Assembly (NCBI GenBank): GCA_027600665.1
Contig: JADGJL010000065.1
Location: 1-49,141 of the forward strand
DNA from: Irineochytrium annulatum
Taxonomy: Eukaryota; Chytridiomycota; Chytridiomycetes; Chytridiales; Chytridiaceae
DNA length: 49,141 nucleotides
Direction: 5' to 3'
The stretch's first letter is position 1, and every line of letters begins with the position of its first letter. Made by a program: the position numbers and the translations under genes. Shown piece after piece: positions 14,634 to 25,216 of the stretch. The notes under the pieces are model-generated. The model searched no databases. It worked only from the letters and a program-made list of their open reading frames with translations, and was not told the origin of the DNA.

Positions 14634-15050
14634 TTGGGCAAGTCAGACATGGAATTTGCTATCGACGCACACGGGGAACGAAATAAGCCTTCTTGCTGCT
14701 ACCACCAGCGAATATTAGCACCAGTCTTAGTGGCAATATTCAAAAGATGGGCCAGTAAACAAGCCGCGCCAGGGCTGCGTCAGGCTGTTTGCCCGGTAGG
14801 ACGAAGCTTGGAATTTAAGTGGGCCAACTTTTACATTGCCGGATGTGCAATCTTTATTTTATCTGTTATAGATACTGTTCAGGTGATGGTTTTGCTGTTT
14901 GTATACGGCACCTATGAAAACACGTGGAAACCGCGATCCCTTTTGATTTTCAATTGCAGCGGGTGTTGGTAAGGATTACCACTCTCAAGGAGCGGATGGT
15001 AAAAACACAAACTCGGCCATAGAGCCTCCGCTTTTACATTGCAACCAATG
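14634..15050. other. Region without a supported gene
   Basis: A plus-strand frame (14634-14972) of 112 codons contains a hydrophobic stretch (FYIAGCAIFILSVIDTVQVM). Nothing else supports it: no motif and no splice partner. A short hairpin with 7-bp arms GAATATT/AATATTC lies at 14710-14741. Confidence 0.3.
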
Positions 15051-15770
15051 TATTAATAGTCTTGATGCCGCACACGCGACAGCCCCAATGGCCCAGGTGG
15101 TGGTATGATTATGATGATCGGATGGCAGAAGGCTAATGGCAGGAAGTACGAGTACTTTTCAGCAACCTCTAGCTTGCGCAGAAGCGTCAAGTCTGCACGC
15201 TTGTATATGTCGATAAGACAGCCATGGAGGACAACGACGCTGAGCTGAGGACTGTGCTGCAGTCGCATGGGAGGCGGAGGCACGTTCGGAGCACACTGCA
15301 ATGAAGTTTGGTGAAGATAAGGATATAGCGGCAAGGCTAGCGCAGGCAGCCGTAGAAGCGCCATCGCTCAAGGGTTAGGATTAGAAATAAGAGAGATTAG
15401 TATTAAAAGTCGCTACCAGACTGTGAAGATGGAGATCTCGCTGACCTGAAAGAAGGAAATGGATCCGGATAAGTCGCTGAGGATGAAGCAACTGAGGTCG
15501 GCGTCGGGCATCGCGAACGTGCTGGACGACAGGGTTCGCGTCTGCCGACCGAGTGTGGCGGAGAGGGCGGGGTACGTCCAGCTCGCCGTCCATCAAGATC
15601 TGCGTGACAACACCAGGTTAGTTCAGTCCACGATGCTGAGATCAGAGGCAGGAGACGACGGGAACGCACCAACTGACCAGCTGGTGCGATCGCAACCTTT
15701 AGCCGTCCATTCCCAAGCACCCAGCCTGCCCGGACAAGACCCGCACGTGGAGGGAAACTGAATTCCAGAA
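15051..15770. other. Probable coding region, strand unresolved
   Basis: Both strands stay open over several hundred bases. On plus, 15265-15370 reads AMKFGEDKDIAARLAQAAVE, and 15459-15763 reads MDPDKSLRMKQLRSASGIAN then VLDDRVRVCRPSVAERAGYV. These are amphipathic and charged, and could be two exons. On minus, 15364-15053 reads a 103-codon frame from MALLRLPALALPLYPYLHQ, ending with a run of five Ile, and another frame holds MPDADLSCFILSDLSGSISF before a GTCAGC donor. I slightly favour the plus strand on composition. No family was recognised on either strand. Confidence 0.35.
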
Positions 15771-16238
15771 ACCTCTTCTCTTGTCGGGCTGTATCAGTAG
15801 TAACAAGGAGGAATGAGGAGGAGGATGATCCGCGTTGAAAAATGGGCTCCGGACACGCACGACTGATTGGGAAATGGTGGTGCGAAAAGAAGCTCGGACT
15901 GGACTGCTGGTAGTTAATCAGTTATCTTAAAAGAACAGTAACGCGCTAACACAGCATCCCGTCACCCAGCCCAAGCCCACTTTCGCTCTCCCCTCCATCT
16001 TGGCCAAAAATTGGCCGAGGAGTTACAGGGCATCAAAGGTTTTCGCCCACCACAAGCAGGGAACTCATTTGCGAGTGCAGCTAGGCTGCCGCTTTAAAAA
16101 ACAGGAATGATGAAGTGGAGATAAATCAAACGCCAGGTCGCATCTCTTCGCAGTTCATGCAGGTCGCACACCTTACATCACATAGAAACGTCGGTCAAAG
16201 TTATAAGATTGGCATTTGTATCAATACAACCCAAGAAG
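15771..16238. other. Upstream region of COX14-like gene
   Basis: These 468 bases contain no supported gene. They include a purine-rich tract near 15800-15830 and pyrimidine-rich sequence near 15958-16005, and should hold the promoter of the COX14-like gene. Confidence 0.4.
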
Positions 16239-16441
16239 ATGCAGTGGGCCGACCGAGCACACAAGATCGTGGGGTGGAGCTTGATCGGGTTAACTGCTTT
16301 TCTCGGCGTGGACTTCGCTGCGAGGTCGGTTCGGATATATCAGAAAGCGAATTCGGCCCAGAAGGCAAAGGCGTTGGCTGAAGTATGTTATGATAGCTTC
16401 ACGACATTCTAACGGCTTTTCAGGCGTCCAATTTGAAATGA
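16239..16441 (+). CDS. COX14: COX14-like cytochrome c oxidase assembly factor
   Basis: This is a tiny single-pass inner-membrane protein that supports early assembly of Cox1. Exon 1 (16239-16382) reads MQWADRAHKI, then the membrane span VGWSLIGLTAFLGVDFAARS, then VRIYQKANSAQKAKALAE. A 41-nt intron (16383-16423) joins it to ASNLK and TGA at 16439-16441. At 53 residues it matches Cox14 (about 55-70). The layout is right: a short N-terminal segment, one TM helix, then a basic, coiled C-terminal segment. The start is the first ATG in this frame. The call rests on size, topology and resemblance to the VRxYxxF/YQ part of Cox14, so other small mitochondrial membrane proteins remain possible. Confidence 0.6.
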
Positions 16442-16975
16442 AACACCGATGAGCCTCAGGCTAGTTGGACGATAACGTGTCAGCTGGTTGAGACGGGACT
16501 ATGTAGTGCCTTTCAGGGCACATGCGGCGTGCACGTAATTATTTTCGCAATAAAAAAAATGTTTCAATCAGAACACGATGAAGGTATTGGAAGCAACTAA
16601 GCTTAAAGTGAGCATCAAATCTTGGGGTGAACGTGAAAGATTAAAGCCGACGTGCCAACCGCATACAAAAAAAAAAAAGGTGAAGTGGGGCCAGCAAGAC
16701 TACCAACCAAGACCCCGAGTTAAAGCGACAACGGGAATTGGGCGAGCCCACCGAAGTCAACCCCCTAACCACGCCTGCCCTCATCAGGTTCACCCAGAGC
16801 CTCGCGCTCAGCCCTTCTAAACAGATAGCTCCCACGCGAGCAGCCCATCCGATGGCCTTTTTGCAATCATTGCAACGTGAGCCATACACGAAAGGCAGGG
16901 CAGCCAACCCGCCGCATGTAGAGCTTTTGGCTGGGTGTTGCTCGTGAACAAGCCGCCTTTTCAGTTTTTAAGGAG
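16442..16975. other. Intergenic region between COX14-like gene and ATP20
   Basis: These 534 bases hold no gene I can support. Overlapping open frames on both strands (about 16640-16950) have no motif and no likely splice partners. A run of 12 As lies near 16667-16678. Confidence 0.4.
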
Positions 16976-17475
16976 ATGCTGCGATTGATCAGGACCCAGA
17001 GGCGGTTTGCCTCGACCGGCTCGGCTCAAGGCGCTGCTGGCGGATTGACCCAGCGTCTCGCAGGTCAGATGACTTTGGATTTGGCAATGGAGGTTTGCTT
17101 TGTTAAACGTCCCTTTTGAGCAGGGATCACGACCCCGCTGATGTACTATGGCCGCGTCGCCGTTGAGTTCGGCCGTCAAGTCGCCGTTCACCAGAAAGTG
17201 ACTCTGCCCGGGCCCGCTCAGTTCGCCGATGCCCAGACCGGGATCGCTCAAATCATATCATCGTTCCAAAACGGTGCCTGGAAGAAGGTCACGCTCAGCC
17301 AGGCCGGCTCCATGGTGGCGCAGGGAATTACCATCTACGGGTTCTTCCTTGTCGGTGAGATGGTTGGTCGGGGGAGCATGTGAGTGGTCAATGATGCTAT
17401 AAGTGAGGTGTTGTGCTGACTTTTCACATTAGCATTGGTTACCATGTGGGCGAGAGCCATGGCGACCACCATTGA
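16976..17475 (+). CDS. ATP20: Mitochondrial ATP synthase subunit g
   Basis: This is a membrane subunit of the F1Fo-ATP synthase needed for enzyme dimers and cristae shape. Exon 1 encodes a basic mitochondrial presequence, MLRLIRTQRRFASTGSAQ, and ends LTQRLA. An intron of about 60 nt leads to GITTPLMYYGRVAVEFGRQV, then LPGPAQFADAQTGIAQI, and a C-terminal helix GITIYGFFLVGEMVGRGS. A second intron of about 50 nt precedes IIGYHVGESHGDHH and TGA at 17473-17475. The helix with GEMVGR and the following IIGY block is the hallmark of subunit g, where the GxxxG-type motif packs against subunit e. About 125-130 residues, typical for the family. Confidence 0.88.
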
Positions 17476-17555
17476 TCGGTTTTATTATGATAATAAACAA
17501 ATCATATACCTCATGCCCATTTCTGTCCTTTTGATTTTGTAAAGCACCTCGAACG

Positions 17556-18774
17556 ATGGAGCTGTACTCCATTCTCATTGAGCTCTTCCGGGTTCATCCC
17601 GTATCGTCGTTAAAAGACTTCGGCGTCCTGGGTCGGCATTCTGGAGCCACCCCCGAAGGGCCATTTCATCCTTTCGTTCTGGACTCTGGCAACCTCGGGA
17701 TCCCCGTCACGTGCTTGCCAACTCTTTTCACGTGCGCAAGAACTGTGTTTGCAAGCGCTCGGCGACAGCTAAAGGGCCGTGATCTTACGCAAGGTCGGAC
17801 TTCATTGCTACTCACTAATGTATTAACTCCTCCTAGGTGACCAGGACGTCGATGCTTATGAAGGGTCATCGCTGGTGCTAGTTCTTGTTAACCCCGAGCA
17901 TCATACTGCCTGGAATGCCAGGTAATAATGTATCACTGAGTGTTGCTAAGTATTTAAAGAAAGCGCCTTGTTAAAAGAGGGCTCGTTTCCGCACTGGATG
18001 AATTGTCTCTGACGGAAATGATATTGTCGCAGCATCCGAAGAGAATGGGTGTGTGGAATCAACGGTTTGCAATCATAGTACCCATACAGCAAGTTGACTG
18101 CTTGCTTGTCAGGGCGTGGGTAGCAAGTCGCTTACTTCCAGACACGTTGGACTTTCAACATGAGTTCACCCTGTGTGCACTAGCAGCGGAGCGTCATAGG
18201 ATGAATTACAACGGCTGGACTTACCGTCTGCAAATTGCAAAAATGGCGCCGAGAAAGGTGGGAGGTAGTAATTTTTGAGGCTAATGACGCGCAGTTGCTA
18301 GTTGACGAGTTGGATAGAATGAAGAAATGGGCTCGATCGCACATCAGCGACCATTCGGGCCATTCTTACCGCCTTTCAATATTCAAAATGTTTGTGGACT
18401 CCTTCGTCGCCGGCGAGTCCGCCGACGGCGGTGCGGGGACGACAGTTTCAGGATTGGTGGATGCGGAGGTGCTCTTCTCCCGTGACCTCCTTTATGAATA
18501 CTCAAACCATGAGACGCTTTGGAACTATTGCCTTAGTCTCTTTGTGGCAGTCCTGCATATTAAGGCGCTAGTGCTGTCTCGTTTATCTTCCGCCGAAAAA
18601 CTGGCGAACAGCGCCGATGCTTATGAGGCGGATACGAATCTTGACAAAGCTTTGGACAATCTAAGATGCCTAGCTGAGGATGTAGTTAAACGCGGTGTGA
18701 ATGACGAAGCCTCCGAGCTGGCAGCGTCCTATAGAAAGCGACTCGCGAACCATGTGGATACACATAACTGTTAA
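17556..18774 (+). CDS. PTAR1: PTAR1-like protein prenyltransferase alpha subunit
   Basis: The family has tandem PPTA repeats. Animal PTAR1 pairs with the Rab GGTase beta subunit as GGTase-III, which adds geranylgeranyl to substrates such as Ykt6. Exon 1 starts MELYSILIELFRVHPVSSLK and includes HPFVLDSGNLGIPVTCLP. Later exons carry PPTA-type blocks: NPEHHTAWNARRGLVSALDE, HPKRMGVWNQR, RWVASRLLP, ERHRMNYNGWTYRLQIAK, ARSHISDHSGHSYRLSIFK and YSNHETLWNYCLSLF. The last block leads to a helical C-terminus with the stop at 18772-18774. About 350 residues and at least four short introns. The repeat order (W-N-x-R, W-x-x-R, N-Y-x-x-W, D-H-S-G) matches PTAR1 better than the farnesyl or Rab transferase alpha subunits. 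Confidence 0.85.
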
Positions 18775-19140
18775 TTGTCTTTTTATGATGCTTTCATGGT
18801 GGTCAACGAACGCAACAGAACATGATGAATCCAATGTGAACAGAGTATGGTAAAAACGACGTTTCGAGATATTAATAATGAAGAACTGTTTGAGTGGGAC
18901 ACGGTTCGCAGCACCAAGCCGGTGCGTAGTTGTCACCCACCACCGTGGCCTATGCTGTCCCTCTGAATGAACACAGGCAGCGGTGCACGGGTGAAATCTT
19001 GGCGAATTTGGCCGCTATCATCACACCTGTCCCGCCTCCTACCACAACAGCAGGGAGGCTTGAAGATGCCACCTGTTAAAAATTGACGCTTTCCGAGCTC
19101 CTCTCGTCTCATTTAGGCCTTTTTTGCAAACGAGTGACAG
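18775..19140. other. Intergenic region upstream of the importin gene
   Basis: These 366 bases separate two plus-strand genes. I see no coding or RNA gene. A pyrimidine-rich stretch lies just before the importin start. Confidence 0.5.
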
Positions 19141-22100
19141 ATGGATCCTGAAGCATTCTTGCCTCTGTTTGAGGCGACTTACAGTCCCGTCGAGACCATC
19201 AGGTGAGCCTTTGATATTTAATGTTTCACTCTTTCGCGTTTTTAACGCGTTGACGCAGGACTGAGGCCGAAAAGCTGCTCGCGGCACAGTCTGACGGCTT
19301 CCTTCAAGCCGTGGTGAGGATTGTTCGCGCCAATGAGGTAGACTTCGCAGTCCGCCAGGCAGGTGGGTACCTACGCTCGGAGTCGACGCAGCCAACCGTC
19401 CATGATAGCTGCTATACACTTCAAAAACCGCGTCACGGGTGGTTGGGATGTATCGAAAAAGAAGATGCTTACCAACCCCGTCGGCCCACATGACCGAGTG
19501 GCTATTCGCGGCGAGCTTGTGGATGTTGTCGTGGAAGCACCGCCAAAGCTGAGGTGCGCTTATGTCACCGGGTTCCCTTCCGCCTATAATCACAGTTTTG
19601 TATTAGAGTCTTCCTTTTGACCGCGATGAGCCATATTCTGCAAACGGACTTCCCAATGACGTGGCCAGAGTTTCTTCCCGTTGTAATGGGGAAATTACAA
19701 TCGCAGGCTCCTCAGAACATTTTAGGCGGGTTGCTTGCTTTGGATACACTTGTGAAATGGCTAGGGTACTGTTCACTCGGCATTTGCAATTCGCTGCTCA
19801 TGAATCGTATCAGCATTGGTCCAGACAATAAGGAGGCTTTACAAAACGCCATTGTCGTCGCATTTCCAACTGTATTTGATTTGGCGGCAAAACTGGCGCC
19901 AATGCAGGATGCTGACGCAATACATATGCTTCGCGTTTGCATCAAGATTTATTGCCATACAATTAGGGTATGTGGGAAACTTGATACATTGTGTTTACAA
20001 AAGCAGATTACGCTTCCAGAGGTACTCAGCGCCTCTAGCTCACTAGTTCCTTGGGGAACGCTGCTCGTACAGCTTGTGGAGAAAGACATTCCGCAAAGTG
20101 AGCTCGCCGCGCTGGACGACGAAAACCGGGACAACCACCCGTGGTTCCGAGTAAAGAAGTGGGCTTACCGGACTCTCCACGTCTTCCTACAACGGTATGA
20201 AAGCATTCAGCTGCGTTTCTTAGTTGCCGACAGATACTGCGTTCATGAGGAGTACGCTGAGTTTAAAAGAGGATTTTTGCACCACTTCGCTCCGAACATC
20301 CTTACCGCTATTCTCGGCGAAGCGAATAAGCATGTTACTGGTACTTACATGTCCCCGCGGATAAAGCAACAGTTGTTGACGTTCCTTGCCGATTGGTTTG
20401 ATTTCTTCGCGTGTTTAAATCTAATGGTGCGTGCAGCGTTCCTCACAAATCGACTTGGGTTATCATGAAACCTCATGTTTCCGCGGTGATAGAACGCTTT
20501 GCGTTCCCGCAAATGTGCTTTGCAGAAAATGATGTGGAGTTGTGGAGTTCGGACCCGGTAGAATATATTCAACAAAAGATGAGTAAGTATGCTACGTAAA
20601 CGCTTTCTGCCATTGTATTCCTTTTCCTTTTTATTGGAACTGCTGTTAACATACGAGCAGGTGAAAGCTTCCTCGACATGCCCATAGACCCAGGAGCCGC
20701 CGCCGAAAACCTACTTAGTCAGCTGGTTGAGAATAGGAAGAAGGTCGTGTTCCCAATTGTCATGGGTCTGGTTCAGAATGTGGTTTCATCGTTGGTACAG
20801 TTGACAATAGAGTTTGTCTCAAGCGGGTTTTAGATACAGCGCTCTCCCTGTAGCACAGAGGAAACCGTTTGAAAAGGTTGGCGCTTTTCGGGTCATGCAG
20901 ACGATCGCGAAAGATATCATGGATGACAAAGTAAGCTAATAGTTGGTGGCCAAAAAAAATATAAACCTTATGATGTAGTCTCCATATAGCGCACACATGG
21001 AACAATTCTTTATCTCTCACGTATTCCCGGAGTTCAAAAGTCCCTTTGGATACATGCGCGGCTTGGTAGATCACCTCGTTTATGCTCCTTTGACTCTTCT
21101 TTAGTCATGCCACATGATTCAAGTGTTCGAGGATGCTGACTTCGACGCAACGGTAAGGTGCAGGACAGTCATCTTTGTTTAACCAACAAAAAGAGCCAGC
21201 AAGTTATCTTCGAGAATGTTTTGCAGTGCTTGGAGGACCCAGAGTTGCCTGTTCGAATATATGCTGCTCTGTGTATTGGCGTGGTTGTGGTCAAATACGA
21301 AACAAGTATTGGCGATTGCGTTTTCTATAGCTGACACATTGCAGTTCGTAATGCCTTTAAGCCACACGTCGCGCGTATAATGATGAGTTTGTTGTTACTC
21401 TCGTGACGCCGAATTAAATTTCTCAGTGCTTCTCGAGTTCACAAATCAGATTGACAGGGATGACCTGACCGACGTCATGAATGTCATTACTGAATTTTAC
21501 GCCGAAGAGCTCTCGCCTTTTGCGGTGGAACTGTGCCAAAATATGGTAATTTTGTTCAATTATACACCGACCTGACCTTCCGCATAGACGAACTCCTTCG
21601 TGATGCATCTGGAAAATCGCAGGAACACCGAAGCCGACGATTGGGAGAACATGGATCCTATTTTCACCGCAAGCGGCATATTAAAATCAATCTGCGGTCT
21701 TATTTATGCGATGAACGCGTCAACTGAGATTTTAATTGAGCTCGATAACATCCTCGGCCCTGTTATTCTTAAAGCCGTGCAGCTTAGATCCGAAGGTACG
21801 TCAAAGCTCAAAACACTTCCTACCCACGTCCTTACTTGTTCGCAGATTTTTATCCAGATCTGTTCGAAGTCGTCGAGGCGCTGACTTTTTGCTCCAAATC
21901 GATATCGCAAAACATGTGGCAGCTATTCCCGGAAATGTGCGCTTTAATCAAAGAAGATAGGAGTGTTATTGAATGTAAGCGATAACGTCGTTAGCCCATT
22001 GCTAACGAGATATGAAAGATTTATATGAATCATTGGATCACTTTATAGCATACGGAAGGGACGCGATCGCACACGAACCCGTCATAATGCAAAACGTCAA

Positions 22101-23236
22101 TCTCATCATCCTAGGAGTATGAAGTAAAAATGGTTAATAAGTGTCTAAAGTTTGATAGCTCTTTTCCATGCCCGAATTGCAAGAGGGAGAAGAAGTTTTT
22201 GATGTCGATAACAGGGAACTCGCGTGCATGTTAATAGAAACAATTCTTTTAAACCTGCGCGGACTTGTTGACGAGGTAGGTAGCGCAAGTCATAACGGGT
22301 TTCTGAGGGTTCCACAGCATGTGAGGAGTTACATTGCGATCGCTATACAGGAGCTGAAAGAGGAGGACCTTCAGCTGTCGTACAAAATCTTGCTCCTGGA
22401 GATTGTAAGCGTGTTGTCTTCCGCCTCTGTAACTCCTTGCGATTAGATTGTCAATTCCATCTATTACAATCCGCCGCTGGCCTTAAGAGTTCTTGAAGAA
22501 GGCCAAGCGCTTGCACACTTCTTTGAAGCGTGGTTAACTAATCTGCCTCAATTTAGTCGGTACGGCCCCACGATGCGGCACTTTCCATACTAATCTCAGT
22601 TATAGGGTCCACGACAAAAAGCTGTCAATATTTGCCCTATGCTCCGTCCTCGCCACTCCTTTAGATGCGTTCCCTTCCCTGAAAAATCACGCCAAATCGC
22701 TCTTTGATGCGACTCTAAGCATATTTGTCGACCTACCGAAGGCCCTGCAAAGTATGCTACACCTTCATTTGCGTCAATTCAAATATTCGTAGACCGTGAA
22801 AACATGGACAAAAAGAAATTGGCCGACGAAGAGGAGGATGGGGGTGAGAATAACATAATTCAAGCTGCAGAATCTCTAATGCAGGTGGTGTAGTCGCCGA
22901 GGAGGTTGATGAGGATGTAGATGGCGATATAGAGGTGGACGAATTCTACGACGACTCCAGCGATTACGTAAGTTGGCATCAATGTTGGAGCGCACCAATG
23001 CTCAAGTTCCGCAGGATTTTGTCGAACCCGACTTGAGCGAGGACCCTTATTTCATTACGCCTCTTGATGAGATAGACGCCTACATCTACTTTGCAACTTT
23101 CATCGAGCAGCTGCACAGTAGTAATTTGCCTCTTTCCGCCACAATCACTGAAGGGGTGAATGCTGACAAGCGAAGTCTTATCGAAGGGATAATGACAACG
23201 GCGGGAATTAACAAGACGAAGCTCGTGCCAAAATAG
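19141..23236 (+). CDS. NMD5: Importin-7/8 (Nmd5/Sxm1) family karyopherin
   Basis: This is a nuclear import receptor of the importin-beta superfamily with HEAT repeats. It starts MDPEAFLPLFEATYSPVETI (exon 19141-19202, intron of 56 nt), then RTEAEKLLAAQSDGFLQAVV and VDFAVRQA. Diagnostic blocks follow: AAIHFKNRVTGGWD, LQTDFPMTWPEFLPVVMGKL, NHPWFRVKKWAYRTLHVFLQ, RYESIQLR, MSPRIKQQLLTFLADW, KPHVSAVIERFAFPQMCF and DVELWSSDPVEYIQQKM. Near the end is an acidic stretch (VAEEVDEDVDGDIEVDEF), as in Nmd5/IPO7. The C-terminus is PYFITPLDEIDAYIYF to TKLVPK, with TAG at 23234-23236. At least 15 short introns explain the broken frames in 20.6-22.9 kb. Total is about 1000 residues. Confidence 0.9.
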
Positions 23237-23312
23237 TTATCAGCGCTTCAACAAGTGTATCTTTCGCCCTTTTATAGATTACTGTATCTCTTCATTCAAT
23301 GCCAATGCGACT

Positions 23313-25141
23313 TTAAAAAAACTTCAGAACTTTCATAACTTCAACTGCAGTAGTTTCAACTAGCGTAACATAATGATCTTGGTTTAAGACGGAGCTAAAT
23401 AAATGCATATGCGCGTCTATCTCATCGCCTAAGGGAGACGATATGGTGTCAAACAAATGTCTAGTTTCCAAAGGTGGCGGCACACAGAAGTTCCGCATGG
23501 CGATAGGTGGCGGCACTTCGGCCAAAAGACTTGGATCGTCGGGTAACTCGGGCGATAACGATGGGCTATCGCTCTTTGGCACGTTAAATGAGGTCTTCGC
23601 CAATGCGTCTGTAGGCTCCTCACTGGTAGTGAGTTTGCTTCCACGGGGCGGGAGCTCCAAGAAGAATCCATGGAAATACAGCCGCCGGAAGGTCTCCATC
23701 TCTTGCTGCAGAAGGCGAACGCGCGCATGCATCTCGGACGACGTGTTCACCAACGGGTACAGAAATTCCGCGTGACTGCGAACTTCCTCGGCCTGCTGCA
23801 GAACCCATCGAGACGCCATTCCGGTGACGATTGATCGTGCGGGTATGATACTGGCGGCGATGGGCAGCACACCGGCCGCAACGTAGGCTCCGGCGGCAGC
23901 GCTTGCTCCGGCAATAGCAATAGATGTCCACGACCAATGGGCCGAACTTGGTGCGGGGGCCGCAACCGAGCTATTTCCCGTGTTTGTAGGCAACTGAGGG
24001 CTTACATCGGGCCCAATTGCAATGTTCGTCGCACTGGAAGATGCTAAGACCAATTCGTTGCCTTCAAAAATGACATCGCTGCTTGAAGTCGCCGTTGATA
24101 TTGCCGCCTCGCTACGGAGCTCGGCCGACACAACGCCGTGGTCAGTGGCGCCGCGCGACCCCATCCACAACGGCCTCGCATACTGATTCACTTCCTCCGC
24201 TTTCTCTGCGGCAGCCACGCCACCAGGAAACGACCACCCCGCCGGTAGCTTCTTCCCTTCGGTCGGTTCGACAATGGCACTCGTATTCGTCGGACCTCGA
24301 AATGCGTAAGACGACACATGGCTGGTGGCATTGTTGACGGCAGTGAGAATTTTGTTGGTACCCGCCGAAGTGATCACGTTGGGTGCAATGCCGTAGAAGG
24401 GCGAGTCGAAAGATAGTATACCGCGAATGTTCACAAGAAAACGTGTCATCACTTCGTTCTTCTCCGCTATCTCCGCTTTAGCCTCCATCACCGCAGATAC
24501 CGGGCTTCCAGTAACCGCAGGTTCGCTATCACGTTCAGATTCGACTGGCACTGTTTCAGGAGGGATTCCGGTGTCGTTACTGGAGCAATTAGGACTGCCG
24601 GTAGATGAGGTAGAGACGCCTCCAGACATCCGCAATCTGCTGACGCCTGCGCCGATGCTAGCTAGGCTGGAAGCGAACCAGCTTTCTGAAGACGATGATT
24701 CCTTAGGACCTTTGTTGGAAGCCTGCGGCGATGCTGCTTCCCGAGTTGATCTGCCCATCGCGCCGACGCCATACAGCACTTGATATGCGTCTGCTGCAAG
24801 CAGTCCCCCCATCGAGTGAGCAAGCAGAATAACAGACTCGGTTCGCACAGTCGTAGCATTCAGCAGCAACCAGTCGGCCAGCGCCCGCACAGCTCTCTGA
24901 TTTGACCCCTTGGTGTTGAAGCGGGGGAAGACCATCACATTCATTTCGTCCTTGGGAACACCGTGGTTCGATGACAGGCACGCCGTGAGATGCTCCGGGA
25001 ACAACTCAAAGGATTCATCGGAGCCCAGGAATCCATGAATGAAGCTAGATTAGCAGGTTAAACGACCTCTCAGGACCTTCCCCTCGGGACCTCCAGCTAC
25101 ACTTACACCAACGTCACTCGATAGCGTTTGTGTTTCGTCAT
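23313..25141 (-). CDS. Putative serine esterase/lipase (alpha/beta hydrolase)
   Basis: Exon 1 starts at 25141 (MTKHKRYRVTL) and ends in GT, joining over a short intron to FIHGFLGSDESFELFPEHL. The large second exon carries MVFPRFNTKGS, then the nucleophile elbow VILLAHSMGGLLAADAY (GxSxG type with Ala replacing the first Gly), and GILSFDSPFYGIAPNV. A Gly/Ala-rich, possibly membrane-associated segment follows (IAIAGASAAAGAYVAAGVLP). Near the end QDHYVTLVE offers the catalytic His. TAA is at 23313-23315. About 575 residues. This architecture is common in fungal proteins annotated as DUF676-like or putative serine esterases. The substrate is unknown. The start lies 75 bp from the INCENP start on the opposite strand. 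Confidence 0.8.
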
Positions 25142-25216
25142 TGCTGGGTGTGTCGTGATAGGAATGGCTTGAAATTCAAGCTCAGTTATTGGCGGACAAG
25201 TCCGGAGTTCATTGAA
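25142..25216. promoter_or_regulatory. Likely bidirectional promoter (esterase / INCENP)
   Basis: Only 75 bases separate the two divergent start codons, so both promoters and 5' leaders must sit here or inside the opposite gene. This is inference from spacing. I identify no specific factor site. Confidence 0.45.

Noticed and set aside
16660..16682. Poly-A tract as evidence of a retroposed gene
   Set aside because: It is a single A-run with no target-site duplication and no upstream coding copy.
20600..22960. Decayed importin gene
   Set aside because: The frame shifts match a series of short introns, and conserved blocks continue to a normal C-terminus.
24427..24783. Plus-strand frame in the esterase region
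   Set aside because: It is the complement of the esterase exon, which has the clear nucleophile motif.
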